Shown here: positions 1 through 8,087 of the stretch, one piece after another | How positions within the stretch are numbered: position 1 is the first letter of the stretch | Layout of the letters: each line of letters begins with the position of its first letter | Origin: CAWAPS01 sp963783945 | Lineage (GTDB): Bacteria; Actinomycetota; Acidimicrobiia; Acidimicrobiales; Palsa-688 | Assembly: GCA_963783945.1 (NCBI GenBank) | Contig: CAWAPS010000032.1 | Coordinates: 186,001 to 250,000, forward strand | Direction of reading: 5' to 3' | DNA length: 64,000 nt | Notes under the pieces: model-generated | What the model saw: the letters and a program-made list of their open reading frames with translations, nothing else | The model's database searches: none | What the model was told of the DNA's origin: nothing | Program-made: the position numbers and the translations under genes

Positions 1-363
1 GTCATGACCAGAGGGCTGGCCGAGCTGACCAGGCTCGGCGTGGCCATGGGTGCGGAGCCCCAGACTCTCTCCGGCCTGGCCGGGATGGGCGACCTGGTCG
101 CCACCTGCATGAGCCCCTACAGCCGCAACCGGACGGTCGGTGAGCTGCTCGGACGGGGCAAGGCCCTGGACGAGATCCTGGCGGAAATGCACATGGTCGC
201 CGAGGGGGTCATGACGGCGAAGACGGCGTTGTCGCTGGCCGAGCGTTATGGGGTCGAGCTCCCGATCTGCCACGAGATCAACAAGGTGGTCAACGGCCTG
301 CAGCGGCCGGCCGACGCTTACCGGGGGCTGCGGACTGCGGGCCATGAGGACGATCCCGGATAG
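1..363 (+). CDS. gpsA: NAD(P)H-dependent glycerol-3-phosphate dehydrogenase, C-terminal part (5' end outside window)
   Basis: This is the last 120 codons of GpsA, which interconverts dihydroxyacetone phosphate and sn-glycerol 3-phosphate in the cytoplasm and supplies the phospholipid backbone. The reading frame is open from base 1, so the gene starts upstream of the window. The visible part is the helical substrate-binding domain, with the family hallmarks GLAELTRLGVAMG, GLAGMGDLVATC and SRNRTVGELLGRG. Full-length homologues are about 330-340 residues, so roughly two thirds is missing. It ends with TAG just before a block of tandem repeats. The assignment is secure; only the N-terminal NAD-binding half cannot be checked. 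Confidence 0.93.
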   Translation, partial: VMTRGLAELTRLGVAMGAEPQTLSGLAGMGDLVATCMSPYSRNRTVGELLGRGKALDEILAEMHMVAEGVMTAKTALSLAERYGVELPICHEINKVVNGLQRPADAYRGLRTAGHEDDPG

Positions 364-405
364 GGAGGCTCGGCTAGGGGCCCGGAAGCGGGGAGGACTA
401 GGGTG

Positions 406-495
406 CCCGACCAGGGGGCCCGACCAGGGGGCCCGACCAGGGGGCCCGACCAGGGGGCCCGACCAGGGGGCCCGACCAGTGGGCCCGACCAGGGT
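406..495. repeat. Tandem array of a 13-bp unit (about seven copies)
   Basis: Seven near-identical units of CCCGACCAGGGGG run head to tail between the gpsA stop and a strong hairpin; the sixth unit has a G-to-T change and the last is partial. There is no spacer between units, so this is a simple minisatellite and not CRISPR. ORFs crossing it have only Gly/Pro/Arg repeats and are not coding. Confidence 0.9.
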
Positions 496-525
496 CCGGA
501 TCGAAGCGTTCCGGAGGGAGTGTCC

Positions 526-580
526 CTCATAGTTTGTGCGCTTAGCCCGCTGTGAGCGGGTTAAGCGCACAAACTATGAG
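526..580. repeat. Near-perfect 26-bp inverted repeat with 3-nt centre
   Basis: Left arm 526-551 and right arm 555-580 are complementary over 26 positions with one mismatch, around the centre GTG. As RNA this would be a very long hairpin between gpsA (plus) and cobT (minus), so it could terminate transcripts from both sides. It has no T-run. The length and A/T-rich ends (CTCATAGTTTGTGCGC) look more like a mobile palindrome than a standard terminator. The ten bases CATAGTTTGT recur at 31640-31649, next to the first copy of the 92-bp element. Confidence 0.8.
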
Positions 581-603
581 GTTTACGGCGTTAACCTGAT
601 TGC

Positions 604-2592
604 CTATTCGCCCGGCAGGCCGGTGCGAGCCGTACCCAGGCGGATCTGGAGGCCGGATCTGAGCAGGCCTACGGCCATAGCCGCCCCCGCGCCCTCGCCG
701 GCCCGGAGGCGAAGGTCGAGGAGGGGCTCCAGGCCGAGGGCTTCCAGGACGATCCGGTGGCCGTTCTCACGGCTGCGCTGCCCGGCGATGAGGTGGGCTG
801 CCACCGCGGGCTCGGCTTCGACGGCAACGAGCGCCGCGACCGAGGTCGCCATGCCGTCCAGGACGACAGCGGCCCCTCCATCCGCCGCTCCGAGCACCAC
901 GCCCACCAGAAGCGCGAACTCTCCACCACCCCCTGCGGCCAAGAGCTCGAACCGTCCCCGCCTCCCTGGGCGGCTGATCCGGTCCAGGACCCGGGCCACC
1001 ACCTCCTTCTTAACCCGCACTATCGAGGAATCGGACCCGGCCCCCAGACCTACGACATCCTGCGGTCCAGCCCCGAGCAACGCCGCGGCCAGAACCGCAG
1101 CCACCGTCGTGTTGCCCACCCCGACCTCGCCGAGGGCGATGATCCCACACCCGGCCCGGGTCAGGTCTCGCCCGAGCAGCCGCCCCCCGTCTACCAGGCG
1201 GCGAACGTCGCCTGACGAAAGCCCGTCACGATGGACCAGGTCACCCCGGGGGTCGGCCGGACGGATGCACCGCCCACCGTCAAGGGCACGACCCTCGATG
1301 CCGGCGTCGACGACGACTACATCCAGAGACGCCGCCCGGGCCGCCACGGCTCCAAGCGATCGGCCGGCGACAGCGGCCTCGGCCACGTGGCGGGTCACCG
1401 CCGGCGGGTACGCCGACACCCCAAAGGCGGTCACCGGGTGGTCCGCGGCGGCGAGGACGAGCGCTCCCTGGCCGAGCGGAGCCGAAACTCCCAGGGCCAG
1501 CAGCTTGTCCACGGCGCGATCGAGCACTCCGAGAGACCCGGGGGGGCTGAGCAGGCGATCCCCGCTGTCGTGGCCGGCGACCACCGCCACTTGCGTCGGG
1601 GGGGCGAGGCGCCCCGGCTTGCGCAGACCAGGAGCGTCGGACGCCAGCAGACCAGGAGCCGCGGACGCCAGCAGACCAGGAGCCTCGGACGCCAGCAGGC
1701 CAGGAGCCTCTGGCGCCGGCGGACCGGGAGGCCCAGGTGACGTCGGACCGACCGGCTCACCGGGCGACGGCGCCGAGGGCTCGCGACCGACCGGCTCACC
1801 GGGCGACGGCGCCGAGCGCTCGGCGCCGGCCGGGCCCGGCCGGGAGCGGGGCGGCAAGGGGCCCTCATCGGAAGCCGGCCACTTCTCGCGCATCACCAGC
1901 CCGGTCAACGGGATCCGCTCCGACCAGCCGCGACGCTCGAGCCCGGGTTCCGGAGGGCGCTCGTCGGGCCACCCGACGCACAGCCAGCCGAGGGTGGCGA
2001 CCCCTTCGGGCGCGGCGACGAGATCGCCCAGGTCTGCCGGCCGGAACAGGGTCACCCAGCCCACTCCGAGCCCCTCGGCCCGGGCCGCCAGCCACAGGTT
2101 CTCGATGGCGCAGGCGCACGACCACATGTCGGCGTCGTGGAACGTGGCCCGGCCGAGCACCCCGAGGGCCGGGGCCCGACGGTCACAGCACACGACGATC
2201 CCGAGCGGAGCCTCCCGGATGCCTTCGAGGTCGAGGTCGAGGAGATGACGAGCGGAGGCCGGGTCCATGGCCGCGGCCTGGGCCAGTCGAGCCCGGTCGG
2301 CCAGTACCGCCGCCCGGGCCTGAGTAACCGGGTCGGTTACCAGGACGAACCGCCACGGCTGGGAATGGCCGACCGACGGGGCGTGGTGGGCTGCCACCAG
2401 AAGACGGTCCACCAACCCGTCGGGAATAGCGTCCGGGCGGAAACGGCGGACGTCGCGGCGGGCCGACATGATCCGGTCCAGGGCATCGCGCTCCTCCGGG
2501 TCGAACGCCCACCCCGCCGGGTTCTCGGCTCGATCGGCCGCGCTGGTCCGGTCACCCACGGTCGGGACGGGCCGGGGCCAGGTCTCCTGCAC
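604..2592 (-). CDS. cobT: Fused 5,6-dimethylbenzimidazole synthase (BluB) / nicotinate-nucleotide-DMB phosphoribosyltransferase (CobT)
   Basis: One polypeptide of about 662 residues joins two consecutive cobalamin lower-ligand steps. The N-terminal BluB flavin nitroreductase domain (about residues 20-235; SARRDVRRFRPDAIP, HAPSVGHSQPWRF, GVGWVTLF) breaks down FMN to make dimethylbenzimidazole. The C-terminal CobT domain (about 345-662; PGSLGVLDRAVDKL, AADHPVTAFGVSAYP, GEVGVGNTT) activates it to alpha-ribazole phosphate. Between them lies a Pro/Ala linker coded by tandem DNA: a 13-residue unit (SAPSPGEPVG) and an 8-residue unit (APGLLASD). I chose the GTG at 2592 because the longer frame runs through a 22-bp DNA repeat and has no family similarity; no clear ribosome site supports either start. 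BluB-CobT fusions are known in other bacteria. It is divergent from the next gene. Confidence 0.88.
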   Translation of the reverse strand: MQETWPRPVPTVGDRTSAADRAENPAGWAFDPEERDALDRIMSARRDVRRFRPDAIPDGLVDRLLVAAHHAPSVGHSQPWRFVLVTDPVTQARAAVLADRARLAQAAAMDPASARHLLDLDLEGIREAPLGIVVCCDRRAPALGVLGRATFHDADMWSCACAIENLWLAARAEGLGVGWVTLFRPADLGDLVAAPEGVATLGWLCVGWPDERPPEPGLERRGWSERIPLTGLVMREKWPASDEGPLPPRSRPGPAGAERSAPSPGEPVGREPSAPSPGEPVGPTSPGPPGPPAPEAPGLLASEAPGLLASAAPGLLASDAPGLRKPGRLAPPTQVAVVAGHDSGDRLLSPPGSLGVLDRAVDKLLALGVSAPLGQGALVLAAADHPVTAFGVSAYPPAVTRHVAEAAVAGRSLGAVAARAASLDVVVVDAGIEGRALDGGRCIRPADPRGDLVHRDGLSSGDVRRLVDGGRLLGRDLTRAGCGIIALGEVGVGNTTVAAVLAAALLGAGPQDVVGLGAGSDSSIVRVKKEVVARVLDRISRPGRRGRFELLAAGGGGEFALLVGVVLGAADGGAAVVLDGMATSVAALVAVEAEPAVAAHLIAGQRSRENGHRIVLEALGLEPLLDLRLRAGEGAGAAMAVGLLRSGLQIRLGTARTGLPGE
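1621..1740. repeat. 24-bp coding tandem repeat in the BluB-CobT linker
   Basis: A 24-bp unit (ACCAGGAGCCTCGGACGCCA and variants) repeats about four times in frame and encodes APGLLASD/E/A on the minus strand. A second repeat at about 1741-1830 encodes a 13-residue unit twice. Both keep the frame, as expected for a length-tolerant linker. Confidence 0.75.
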
Positions 2593-2622
2593 GGTTGCCG
2601 AGCGTACGGCGTGGGACGCCAG

Positions 2623-2682
2623 GGCGGCACCGGGCCGCGCCCACGGCGGCACCGGGCCGCGCCCACGGCGGCACCGGGCCGC
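2623..2682. repeat. 22-bp tandem repeat upstream of bluB-cobT
   Basis: Nearly three copies of a 22-bp unit (GGCGGCACCGGGCCGCGCCC plus AC) lie between the divergent bluB-cobT and glycerophosphodiesterase starts. The block probably occupies the promoter region, which argues against the longer cobT start. Confidence 0.7.
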
Positions 2683-2788
2683 GGTCCGACACCACTGCCC
2701 GGCACCTCGGCCCACACCCGCCAGAGCCAGCCCCACCCCCGCCGGCCGCCCTCACCCGGCAACCCGCGGGACAGGTAGCGTCACGGGC

Positions 2789-3571
2789 GTGACCGTCCCG
2801 CGCTTCGCGTTCCTCGACCACCCCGGCCCGCTGGCGTTTGCCCACCGGGGCGGCGCCTTGGAGGCTCCGGAGAATACGTGGACGTCGTTCACCCGGGCCC
2901 ACGACCTCGGCTTCCACTTCATGGAGACCGACGTCCACGCATCCAAGGACGGTGTGGTGGCCGCCATCCACGACCCCGATCTGGAACGGGTGAGCGACCG
3001 CCAGGGCATCGTCAGGGAGATGTGCTGGAAGGATCTGGCCGAGGTGCGCCTGAACGGCGACGAGCGGATCCCGCGCCTCGACGAGCTGATCGCCGCCTGG
3101 CCGGAGGTCCGCTGGAACATCGACGCCAAGCACGACACTGTGGTCGGCCCGCTGATCGAAACGGTTCACCGCACGGCGTCCCATGACCGGATCTGCATCA
3201 CGTCGTTTTCCGATCGCCGGCTGCGCCGGATTCGCCGGGCCCTGGGCGGAAGGGTGTGCACCGCGATGGGACCCGGCGCCATCACCGCCCTCCGGGTGGC
3301 GAGCCTGATCCCGGAGCGGGTCACCGAACGGTCGGGCTCATCCTTTGCCAGCTTCGGCGCCGCCCAGGTGCCGATCCGGCAGGGCCGGATACCCGTGGTC
3401 GACCGGCGCTTCATCGACACCGCCCACCGGTTCGGACTGCAAGTGCACGTGTGGACCGTCGACGATTCGGTGACCATGTCGCGCCTGCTCGACCTCGGAG
3501 TCGACGGCATCATGACCGACCGCCCGGCAGCCCTCAAAGATCTGCTGGCTCAGCGAGGAGACTGGGTCTGA
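2789..3571 (+). CDS. Glycerophosphodiester phosphodiesterase family protein
   Basis: A 260-residue TIM-barrel GDPD that should hydrolyse glycerophosphodiesters to glycerol 3-phosphate and an alcohol. The catalytic and metal motifs are all present: AFAHRGG near residue 20, the PENT segment, METDVH near 48 and HDPDLERVSD near 65; the barrel closes with HVWTVDD and GVDGIMTDRP. No signal peptide is seen, so it is probably cytoplasmic, as in many actinobacterial paralogues. I chose the GTG at 2789 because family similarity begins there; the open frame upstream runs through the 22-bp repeat. Being two genes from gpsA fits glycerophospholipid turnover, although no shared operon is visible. Confidence 0.9.
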   Translation: MTVPRFAFLDHPGPLAFAHRGGALEAPENTWTSFTRAHDLGFHFMETDVHASKDGVVAAIHDPDLERVSDRQGIVREMCWKDLAEVRLNGDERIPRLDELIAAWPEVRWNIDAKHDTVVGPLIETVHRTASHDRICITSFSDRRLRRIRRALGGRVCTAMGPGAITALRVASLIPERVTERSGSSFASFGAAQVPIRQGRIPVVDRRFIDTAHRFGLQVHVWTVDDSVTMSRLLDLGVDGIMTDRPAALKDLLAQRGDWV

Positions 3572-3710
3572 TAAAGAAACCCGCCCGGTAGGAGCAGGCG
3601 GGAACGAGGTCGGGCAATCCCTCGGCCGGTCTTCACCCGTAGTGGGAACGGGTGGAGGGCCACAGCGCCGTGAGATCCCGGGGATATGAGACGAGCACGA
3701 CCGCCCGAGG
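3572..3710 (-). ncRNA. Candidate structured RNA ending in an intrinsic terminator
   Basis: The gap between the phosphodiesterase and the MFS gene holds nested complementary segments: an outer stem 3620-3631 with 3699-3710 (CCTCGG and GGTC blocks), an inner hairpin CACCCG/CGGGTG at 3634-3639 and 3649-3654, and a short ATCC/GGAT stem at about 3675-3685. Downstream on the minus strand is CCCGCC/GGCGGG (3580-3602) followed by TTTCTTTAT, which is terminator-like in that direction only. A minus-strand small RNA is one reading; a structured plus-strand leader of the MFS gene is another. I do not recognise a known RNA family. Confidence 0.28.
3580..3602 (-). terminator. Rho-independent terminator, minus direction
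   Basis: A GC stem (CCCGCC/GGCGGG) with an 11-nt loop is followed on the minus strand by a T-rich tract (TTTCTTTAT). On the plus strand the hairpin follows the phosphodiesterase stop closely but has no T-run. Confidence 0.5.
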
Positions 3711-3820
3711 TATACCTCCATGGAATGGGAGCGCAGACCTATCTTGCAGTTAGCGTGATAGTGATTGAAAGGGTACGGCTCGCCTGACCGAGCCTGCGGA
3801 CCAGTAGCGGGGGGTTGTCT

Positions 3821-5617
3821 ATGACTGTCGCAACAGCGGGCTCTTCGTCGAAGCGTGGAGGGTGGTCGTGGCTCTGGAACCGGGAGCTCGACACTTATCC
3901 GGATACGGGCAACCGGATGCTCTATCTCGGCATCACCGTGCTCTCCACCGTGGTGCTCTATTACCAGCTGTATGTCGGCGGCTCGGTGTCGACGCTTCTG
4001 CTGGAAAAGCTGCACATGAGCTTCTCGTTTTTTGTGTATGCCCTGGCTGTAGGAAACCTGGTTGGCGCGTTTGGGTCGCTCTTCGCCGGCCTGACCGACA
4101 GGTGGGGACGGACCAACATCGTGGTGGTCGGCCTGTTCATCACCGCCATCTTCACCCTGGTCGTCATCCCGGCTTCGCCCAACAGGTGGTTCTTCATCGT
4201 CGCCAGCTGGGTCGTGGGTTTCGTCGAGGGCGTCTGCCTGGTGGCGACGCCGGCTCTGATCCGGGACTTCTCCCCACAGGTCGGGCGGGCGACGGCGATG
4301 GGCTTCTGGACCAGCGGCCCCGTCGTCGGAAGCCTGATCGTGGCTCTGGTGGGCGCCCACACCATCTCCGCTCACGCCTCGCCCGCGGAGTGGACGCACC
4401 AGTACCACATCGCCGGCGTCGCGGCCTTGGTGGTAGCGGTTATCGCCCTCCTGGGGCTCAGGGAGCTCTCCCCCGGGCTGCGGGACCAGCTCATGGTCTC
4501 GACGAGGGACCGGGCACTGGTCGAGGCCAGGGCCAAGGGGATCGATATCGAGCAGTCGTTGCGTGACCCGTGGGGACAGCTGGTCAAGCCCGACGTGGTC
4601 GTGTCGGCCCTGGGTATTTCGGTCTTCCTGCTCGTGTACTACACCGCCGTCGGATTCGGCCTGATCTATTTCACGACGGTGTTCGGCTTCTCGGTGAAAG
4701 ACGGCAACGGCCTAGGCAACTGGACGTGGGGCTTCAACGTCATCGCGGTTATTGCCTTCGGGCTCATTTCCGACAAGTTGAGGGTGCGAAAACCGTTCAT
4801 GGTCGTCGGCGGGGTCTGCGCCGCCATCATGCTGGTCCTGTACCTCGAGCGGGCCGGCCAGCCGACGAGCTACTACCACCTGGCCGTGCTGGTGGCGATC
4901 TTGTCGTTTTTCCTCGGAGTGGCGTACGTCCCGTGGATGGCCAGCTTCACCGAGACGGTCGAGCACCGCAATCCGGCCCTGACGGCAACCGGGCTCGCCA
5001 TTTGGGGCTGGATTCTCCGGGTGGTGGTGTTCGTCTCCTACCTGGTGCTCCCGAGTGTCATCACCTCTGTAACCCCGCTCGTCAACTACGGAACCCCGGT
5101 CGAGACAGCGGCGGCCAAGTACCCGAGCGAGCTGGCGTTCGTGTCGGCGCATCCGACGGTCGCGGCGGAGGCGCAAAGGCTCGCGCCGGAGCTGGCGGCG
5201 ATTCAGGCGCACCAGGCGCTGTTCGCGGCATTGCTTGTCAACCCGAACTCCACCGCCCTACAAGCTCAGGCGGCGAGGGCGGTCGGGGTGGGCACCCTGG
5301 CTAGCATCGCAGCCAACAGGGCCACGATCGTGAGCCTCATCCCCTTCACCTCGCAACTCAATGCGGTGGCGACAGCGGCCAAGGATCCCGACTTCCAGAC
5401 GGCCCTGGCCCACGGAACATCCGTCGTCAAGGCGCAGAAGAACGCTCCCAACGAGTGGCAGACCTGGTACTGGATCTGCTTCGGCGGCATGATCTTCTTC
5501 CTGATCACGGTGCCGCTAATGCGGGGCGAATGGAGCCCACGCAAGGCCAAGGAAGCCGAGGAAGCCCATGAGGCGATGATCGAGGCGGAGATGGCCAAGC
5601 TCGGGATGAGCGCCTGA
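3821..5617 (+). CDS. Major facilitator superfamily transporter
   Basis: A 598-residue multi-pass membrane transporter; the substrate cannot be read from sequence. Twelve or so hydrophobic segments are visible, with the MFS signature GLTDRWGRTN in the loop after TM2 and a second-half counterpart near GLISDKLRVRKP. It is longer than a typical MFS protein (400-450): about 120 mostly polar, Ala-rich residues lie between the penultimate and last membrane segments (around 415-545) and are predicted to face outside. The C-terminus is a charged helix rich in E/K. ATG 3821 has a G-rich ribosome site (AGCGGGGGG) six bases upstream; a TTG two codons earlier is less likely. The 250-bp leader carries strong secondary structure. 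Confidence 0.85.
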   Translation: MTVATAGSSSKRGGWSWLWNRELDTYPDTGNRMLYLGITVLSTVVLYYQLYVGGSVSTLLLEKLHMSFSFFVYALAVGNLVGAFGSLFAGLTDRWGRTNIVVVGLFITAIFTLVVIPASPNRWFFIVASWVVGFVEGVCLVATPALIRDFSPQVGRATAMGFWTSGPVVGSLIVALVGAHTISAHASPAEWTHQYHIAGVAALVVAVIALLGLRELSPGLRDQLMVSTRDRALVEARAKGIDIEQSLRDPWGQLVKPDVVVSALGISVFLLVYYTAVGFGLIYFTTVFGFSVKDGNGLGNWTWGFNVIAVIAFGLISDKLRVRKPFMVVGGVCAAIMLVLYLERAGQPTSYYHLAVLVAILSFFLGVAYVPWMASFTETVEHRNPALTATGLAIWGWILRVVVFVSYLVLPSVITSVTPLVNYGTPVETAAAKYPSELAFVSAHPTVAAEAQRLAPELAAIQAHQALFAALLVNPNSTALQAQAARAVGVGTLASIAANRATIVSLIPFTSQLNAVATAAKDPDFQTALAHGTSVVKAQKNAPNEWQTWYWICFGGMIFFLITVPLMRGEWSPRKAKEAEEAHEAMIEAEMAKLGMSA

Positions 5618-5647
5618 GGCGCTTCGGGCAGTCGGAAGCGCACATCC

Positions 5648-5678
5648 GGTGAGGGCCGGCCGGGCGCCGGCCCTCACC
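5648..5678 (+). terminator. Strong 13-bp GC hairpin after the MFS gene
   Basis: Perfect arms GGTGAGGGCCGGC (5648-5660) and its complement (5666-5678) flank a 5-nt loop. There is no T-run, as is common in high-GC actinobacteria. The hairpin sits between the MFS stop and the next GTG start, so it could also shape that gene's leader. Confidence 0.6.
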
Positions 5679-5694
5679 GTGCCATCCTGGGGAC

Positions 5695-6906
5695 GTGGCG
5701 GCTCCCGGCTCCGACCAGCCCCTTCATGGACCGCTGGATGGCGTCCGCGTCCTCGACGTCACCTCCGTGGTCATGGGTCCGTACGCCACCCAGTTGCTCG
5801 GCGATCTCGGCGCCGATGTGATCGCCGTCGAGCCCCGGAGGGGGGACAGCAGCCGGGCCATGGGAACCGGTCCGCTGCCCCAGCTGTCGGGAGTCGCCCT
5901 GAACCTCCTGCGCAACAAGCGAAACGTGGCGATCGACTTCGGGCATCCGGAGGGCCGTCAGGCCCTGCTCGACATCGCCGCGACCTGCGACGTGTTCGTG
6001 ACCAATCTGCGGCCCGGCACCCTGGTCCGGGCCGGGCTGGAATATCACGACATCGCGGCTCGTCGCCCGGACATCGTGTACTGCCAGGCCCACGGACATC
6101 CGGCCGACGGCCCGCGGGGCGACGACCCGGCCTACGACGACGTCATCCAGACCGAAACGGGCATCGCCGACGCCACCGCCCGAGTGCTCGGCCGGCCCAT
6201 GGTCGCCGCGACGCTGATGGCCGACAAGGTGTGCGGGCTAACCATCACCTACGCCGTGCTGGCGGCCCTGTACCGGCGGGCCTTGACCGGTGTCGGGGAC
6301 CACATCGAGGTGCCGATGGTCGACACCGTCACGTCCTTCACCCTCCTCGAGCACGGGGCGGCGGCCATCCCGCGCCCGGTGATGGGGCCGGCGGGCTACC
6401 CCCGCATCCTGACCCCGCACCGCCGGCCCTGGCCGACCAAGGACGGGTGGATGATGGTGCTGCCCTACACCAAGGAACACTTCGACTCCATCTTCGAAGC
6501 GTCGGGCCGGCGCGACATGCTCGGAGATGAGCGTTACGCCACCGGACGCAACCGTATAGCCAACGCCGGTTTTCTCTACGACCTGGTGGGCAGGATGCTG
6601 GCGGAGCGCTCCACGGCCGAGTGGGTGGACTTCTTCCGGCAGCACGATGTGCCCGCCGCCCCGGTCGCGGCGCTGGAGGACCTGGTCGAACAACTGCCCG
6701 ACGCGGAGCATCCTCATGCTGGCACGTACAAGCTGATCCCTCCACCCGTTCGCTTCGCCGGAGCGCCGCAGAGCGTCCGTCGGCCGGCCCCGCTGATCGG
6801 TGAGCACACCTATGAGGTCCTCACGGAGATCGGCTACCAGGAGGAGGGCATTGCCTCCCTGCGGAAGTCGGGGGCGGTCGGCTCGACGCCGGCCGAGTTC
6901 TCCTGA
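5695..6906 (+). CDS. CaiB/BaiF (family III) CoA transferase
   Basis: A 403-residue family III CoA transferase, which moves CoA between carboxylic acids without a ping-pong thioester pool. The N-terminus matches the family well: GVRVLDVTSVVMGPYATQLL, LGADVIAVEPRRGDSSR and a later PVAALEDLVEQLP region. Length and the interlocked two-domain pattern fit formyl-CoA or carnitine-CoA transferase relatives, but the acyl substrate is unknown. The GTG start follows the terminator-like hairpin. The last 73 bp overlap the tail of the convergent membrane-protein gene. The nearby aldehyde and acyl-CoA dehydrogenases suggest a fatty or branched acid degradation context. Confidence 0.9.
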   Translation: MAAPGSDQPLHGPLDGVRVLDVTSVVMGPYATQLLGDLGADVIAVEPRRGDSSRAMGTGPLPQLSGVALNLLRNKRNVAIDFGHPEGRQALLDIAATCDVFVTNLRPGTLVRAGLEYHDIAARRPDIVYCQAHGHPADGPRGDDPAYDDVIQTETGIADATARVLGRPMVAATLMADKVCGLTITYAVLAALYRRALTGVGDHIEVPMVDTVTSFTLLEHGAAAIPRPVMGPAGYPRILTPHRRPWPTKDGWMMVLPYTKEHFDSIFEASGRRDMLGDERYATGRNRIANAGFLYDLVGRMLAERSTAEWVDFFRQHDVPAAPVAALEDLVEQLPDAEHPHAGTYKLIPPPVRFAGAPQSVRRPAPLIGEHTYEVLTEIGYQEEGIASLRKSGAVGSTPAEFS

Positions 6907-8024
6907 ACCAGGCGGGCGAACGCCCACACCATGATCACCGCGAACAAGGCGAAGGCGGCCAGGGCGTCGACGGTGAACCAGGCGGTCAGCTTCATGCTCA
7001 GGGTCAAGCCCAGAGCGTCGGCTTGACTCTGGGTCAATCCGATGATCGAAGGCGACACGGGTTGTCCGACCTGCACCACCGCCGCGGTGAACTGGGAACC
7101 GAGCACGATGAGACCGCCGGCAACCGCGGCGGCGCCGGCGGCCCGGTTGCGCAACTGGACGGCCGCGATGGGCACCGCGGCGAGGGCGATAGCCGAGATC
7201 ACGTTGCCGGCAACCACCTGCCAGGGACCGGAGAAGGCGTTGCCCAAACTGAAGCTGGTCGACCGGCCCGTCGTCGAGCTGTAGCCGACGAAGTGATCCC
7301 ATGCCGGCAGGAAGGCTCCGGCGACCGCCAGGGCGAGCACGGCGACCAGTGCGGTCCAGGTTTTCCCGGTCAGGGCGGGCTCAGGCGTGGATTCGTCGCG
7401 GCCAGCTTCGGGCCGGGTCGCAGTGGATCTGATGGTCTCGCCCGGCGGTGCCCCGACCGCGGCCGGTTCGCCGGCCGAGAAACCCGGCTCGGACGCGGGA
7501 GTGGACGACGACCAGGAAGGAAAGGCGTAGGGCGAAGCGGGCGAGAGCGCCTCTCCGGAAGGCTCGGCGGTTGTTCCGGCCGGCTCTGGTCGCGATCGGC
7601 GGACGGCCGCCACGGCTGCGACGACCGCACCGGCTGCACCAACCACCCAAGCGGCCGTCATCAACCAGAGGCCGGCGCCGGCTTCGACCGTGCCGTAGCG
7701 CGCCACGTAACCGAGGTCGGTGATCCGGAAACCCAGCTCGGTGGCCGCCAGGCCGACGGCCACCCCGGCCGCGACGGGCATGCGCGCCGGACCGGTCAAC
7801 CCGATCACCAGCACCAGCGCCCACCCGGCGGCGAGTACGGCGTACAGCGCCGCCTGATCGGGTTGGGACGCCAGCGAACCATGATCGCCGGGCCCGGCGA
7901 AGTAGGTGGGAAACATGGCGACGACGTGCAGGACCACCGAGCACGCGATCAGGACGCCGGCGAGCAGATCGATCCGGTTGGGACGCCTGACCGCGTCGTC
8001 GGGATCCGGCGAAGCAGAAAGCAT
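6834..8024 (-). CDS. Multi-pass membrane protein of unknown function
   Basis: A 396-residue protein that I do not recognise. It has about four hydrophobic segments in the N-terminal 150 residues (LLAGVLIACSVVLHVVAMF, YAVLAAGWALVLVIGL, VAAGVAVGLAATELGF, WLMTAAWVVGAAGAVVAAVA). A polar Ser/Pro/Glu-rich stretch follows (about 150-220), then about four more segments. The centre is probably a disordered cytoplasmic linker between two membrane bundles. The ATG at 8024 is the only good start. Its 3' end overlaps the CoA-transferase 3' end by 73 bp on the opposite strand. Function is unknown. Confidence 0.7.
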   Translation of the reverse strand: MLSASPDPDDAVRRPNRIDLLAGVLIACSVVLHVVAMFPTYFAGPGDHGSLASQPDQAALYAVLAAGWALVLVIGLTGPARMPVAAGVAVGLAATELGFRITDLGYVARYGTVEAGAGLWLMTAAWVVGAAGAVVAAVAAVRRSRPEPAGTTAEPSGEALSPASPYAFPSWSSSTPASEPGFSAGEPAAVGAPPGETIRSTATRPEAGRDESTPEPALTGKTWTALVAVLALAVAGAFLPAWDHFVGYSSTTGRSTSFSLGNAFSGPWQVVAGNVISAIALAAVPIAAVQLRNRAAGAAAVAGGLIVLGSQFTAAVVQVGQPVSPSIIGLTQSQADALGLTLSMKLTAWFTVDALAAFALFAVIMVWAFARLVQENSAGVEPTAPDFRREAMPSSW

Positions 8025-8087
8025 GAGCGCGATTCTTACCCGACTGAGGTGAACGGTGGCTGAGAAGGCAGGCGGGACGTACCGAGG

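Noticed and set aside
406..495. Possible CRISPR-like array of short repeats
   Set aside because: Units are 13 bp with no spacers and no cas genes nearby; it is a simple tandem repeat.
536..2248. Long plus-strand ORF (570 codons) antisense to bluB-cobT
   Set aside because: The sequence is Arg/Ser/Pro-rich with no domain; it is the shadow of the well-matched minus-strand gene.
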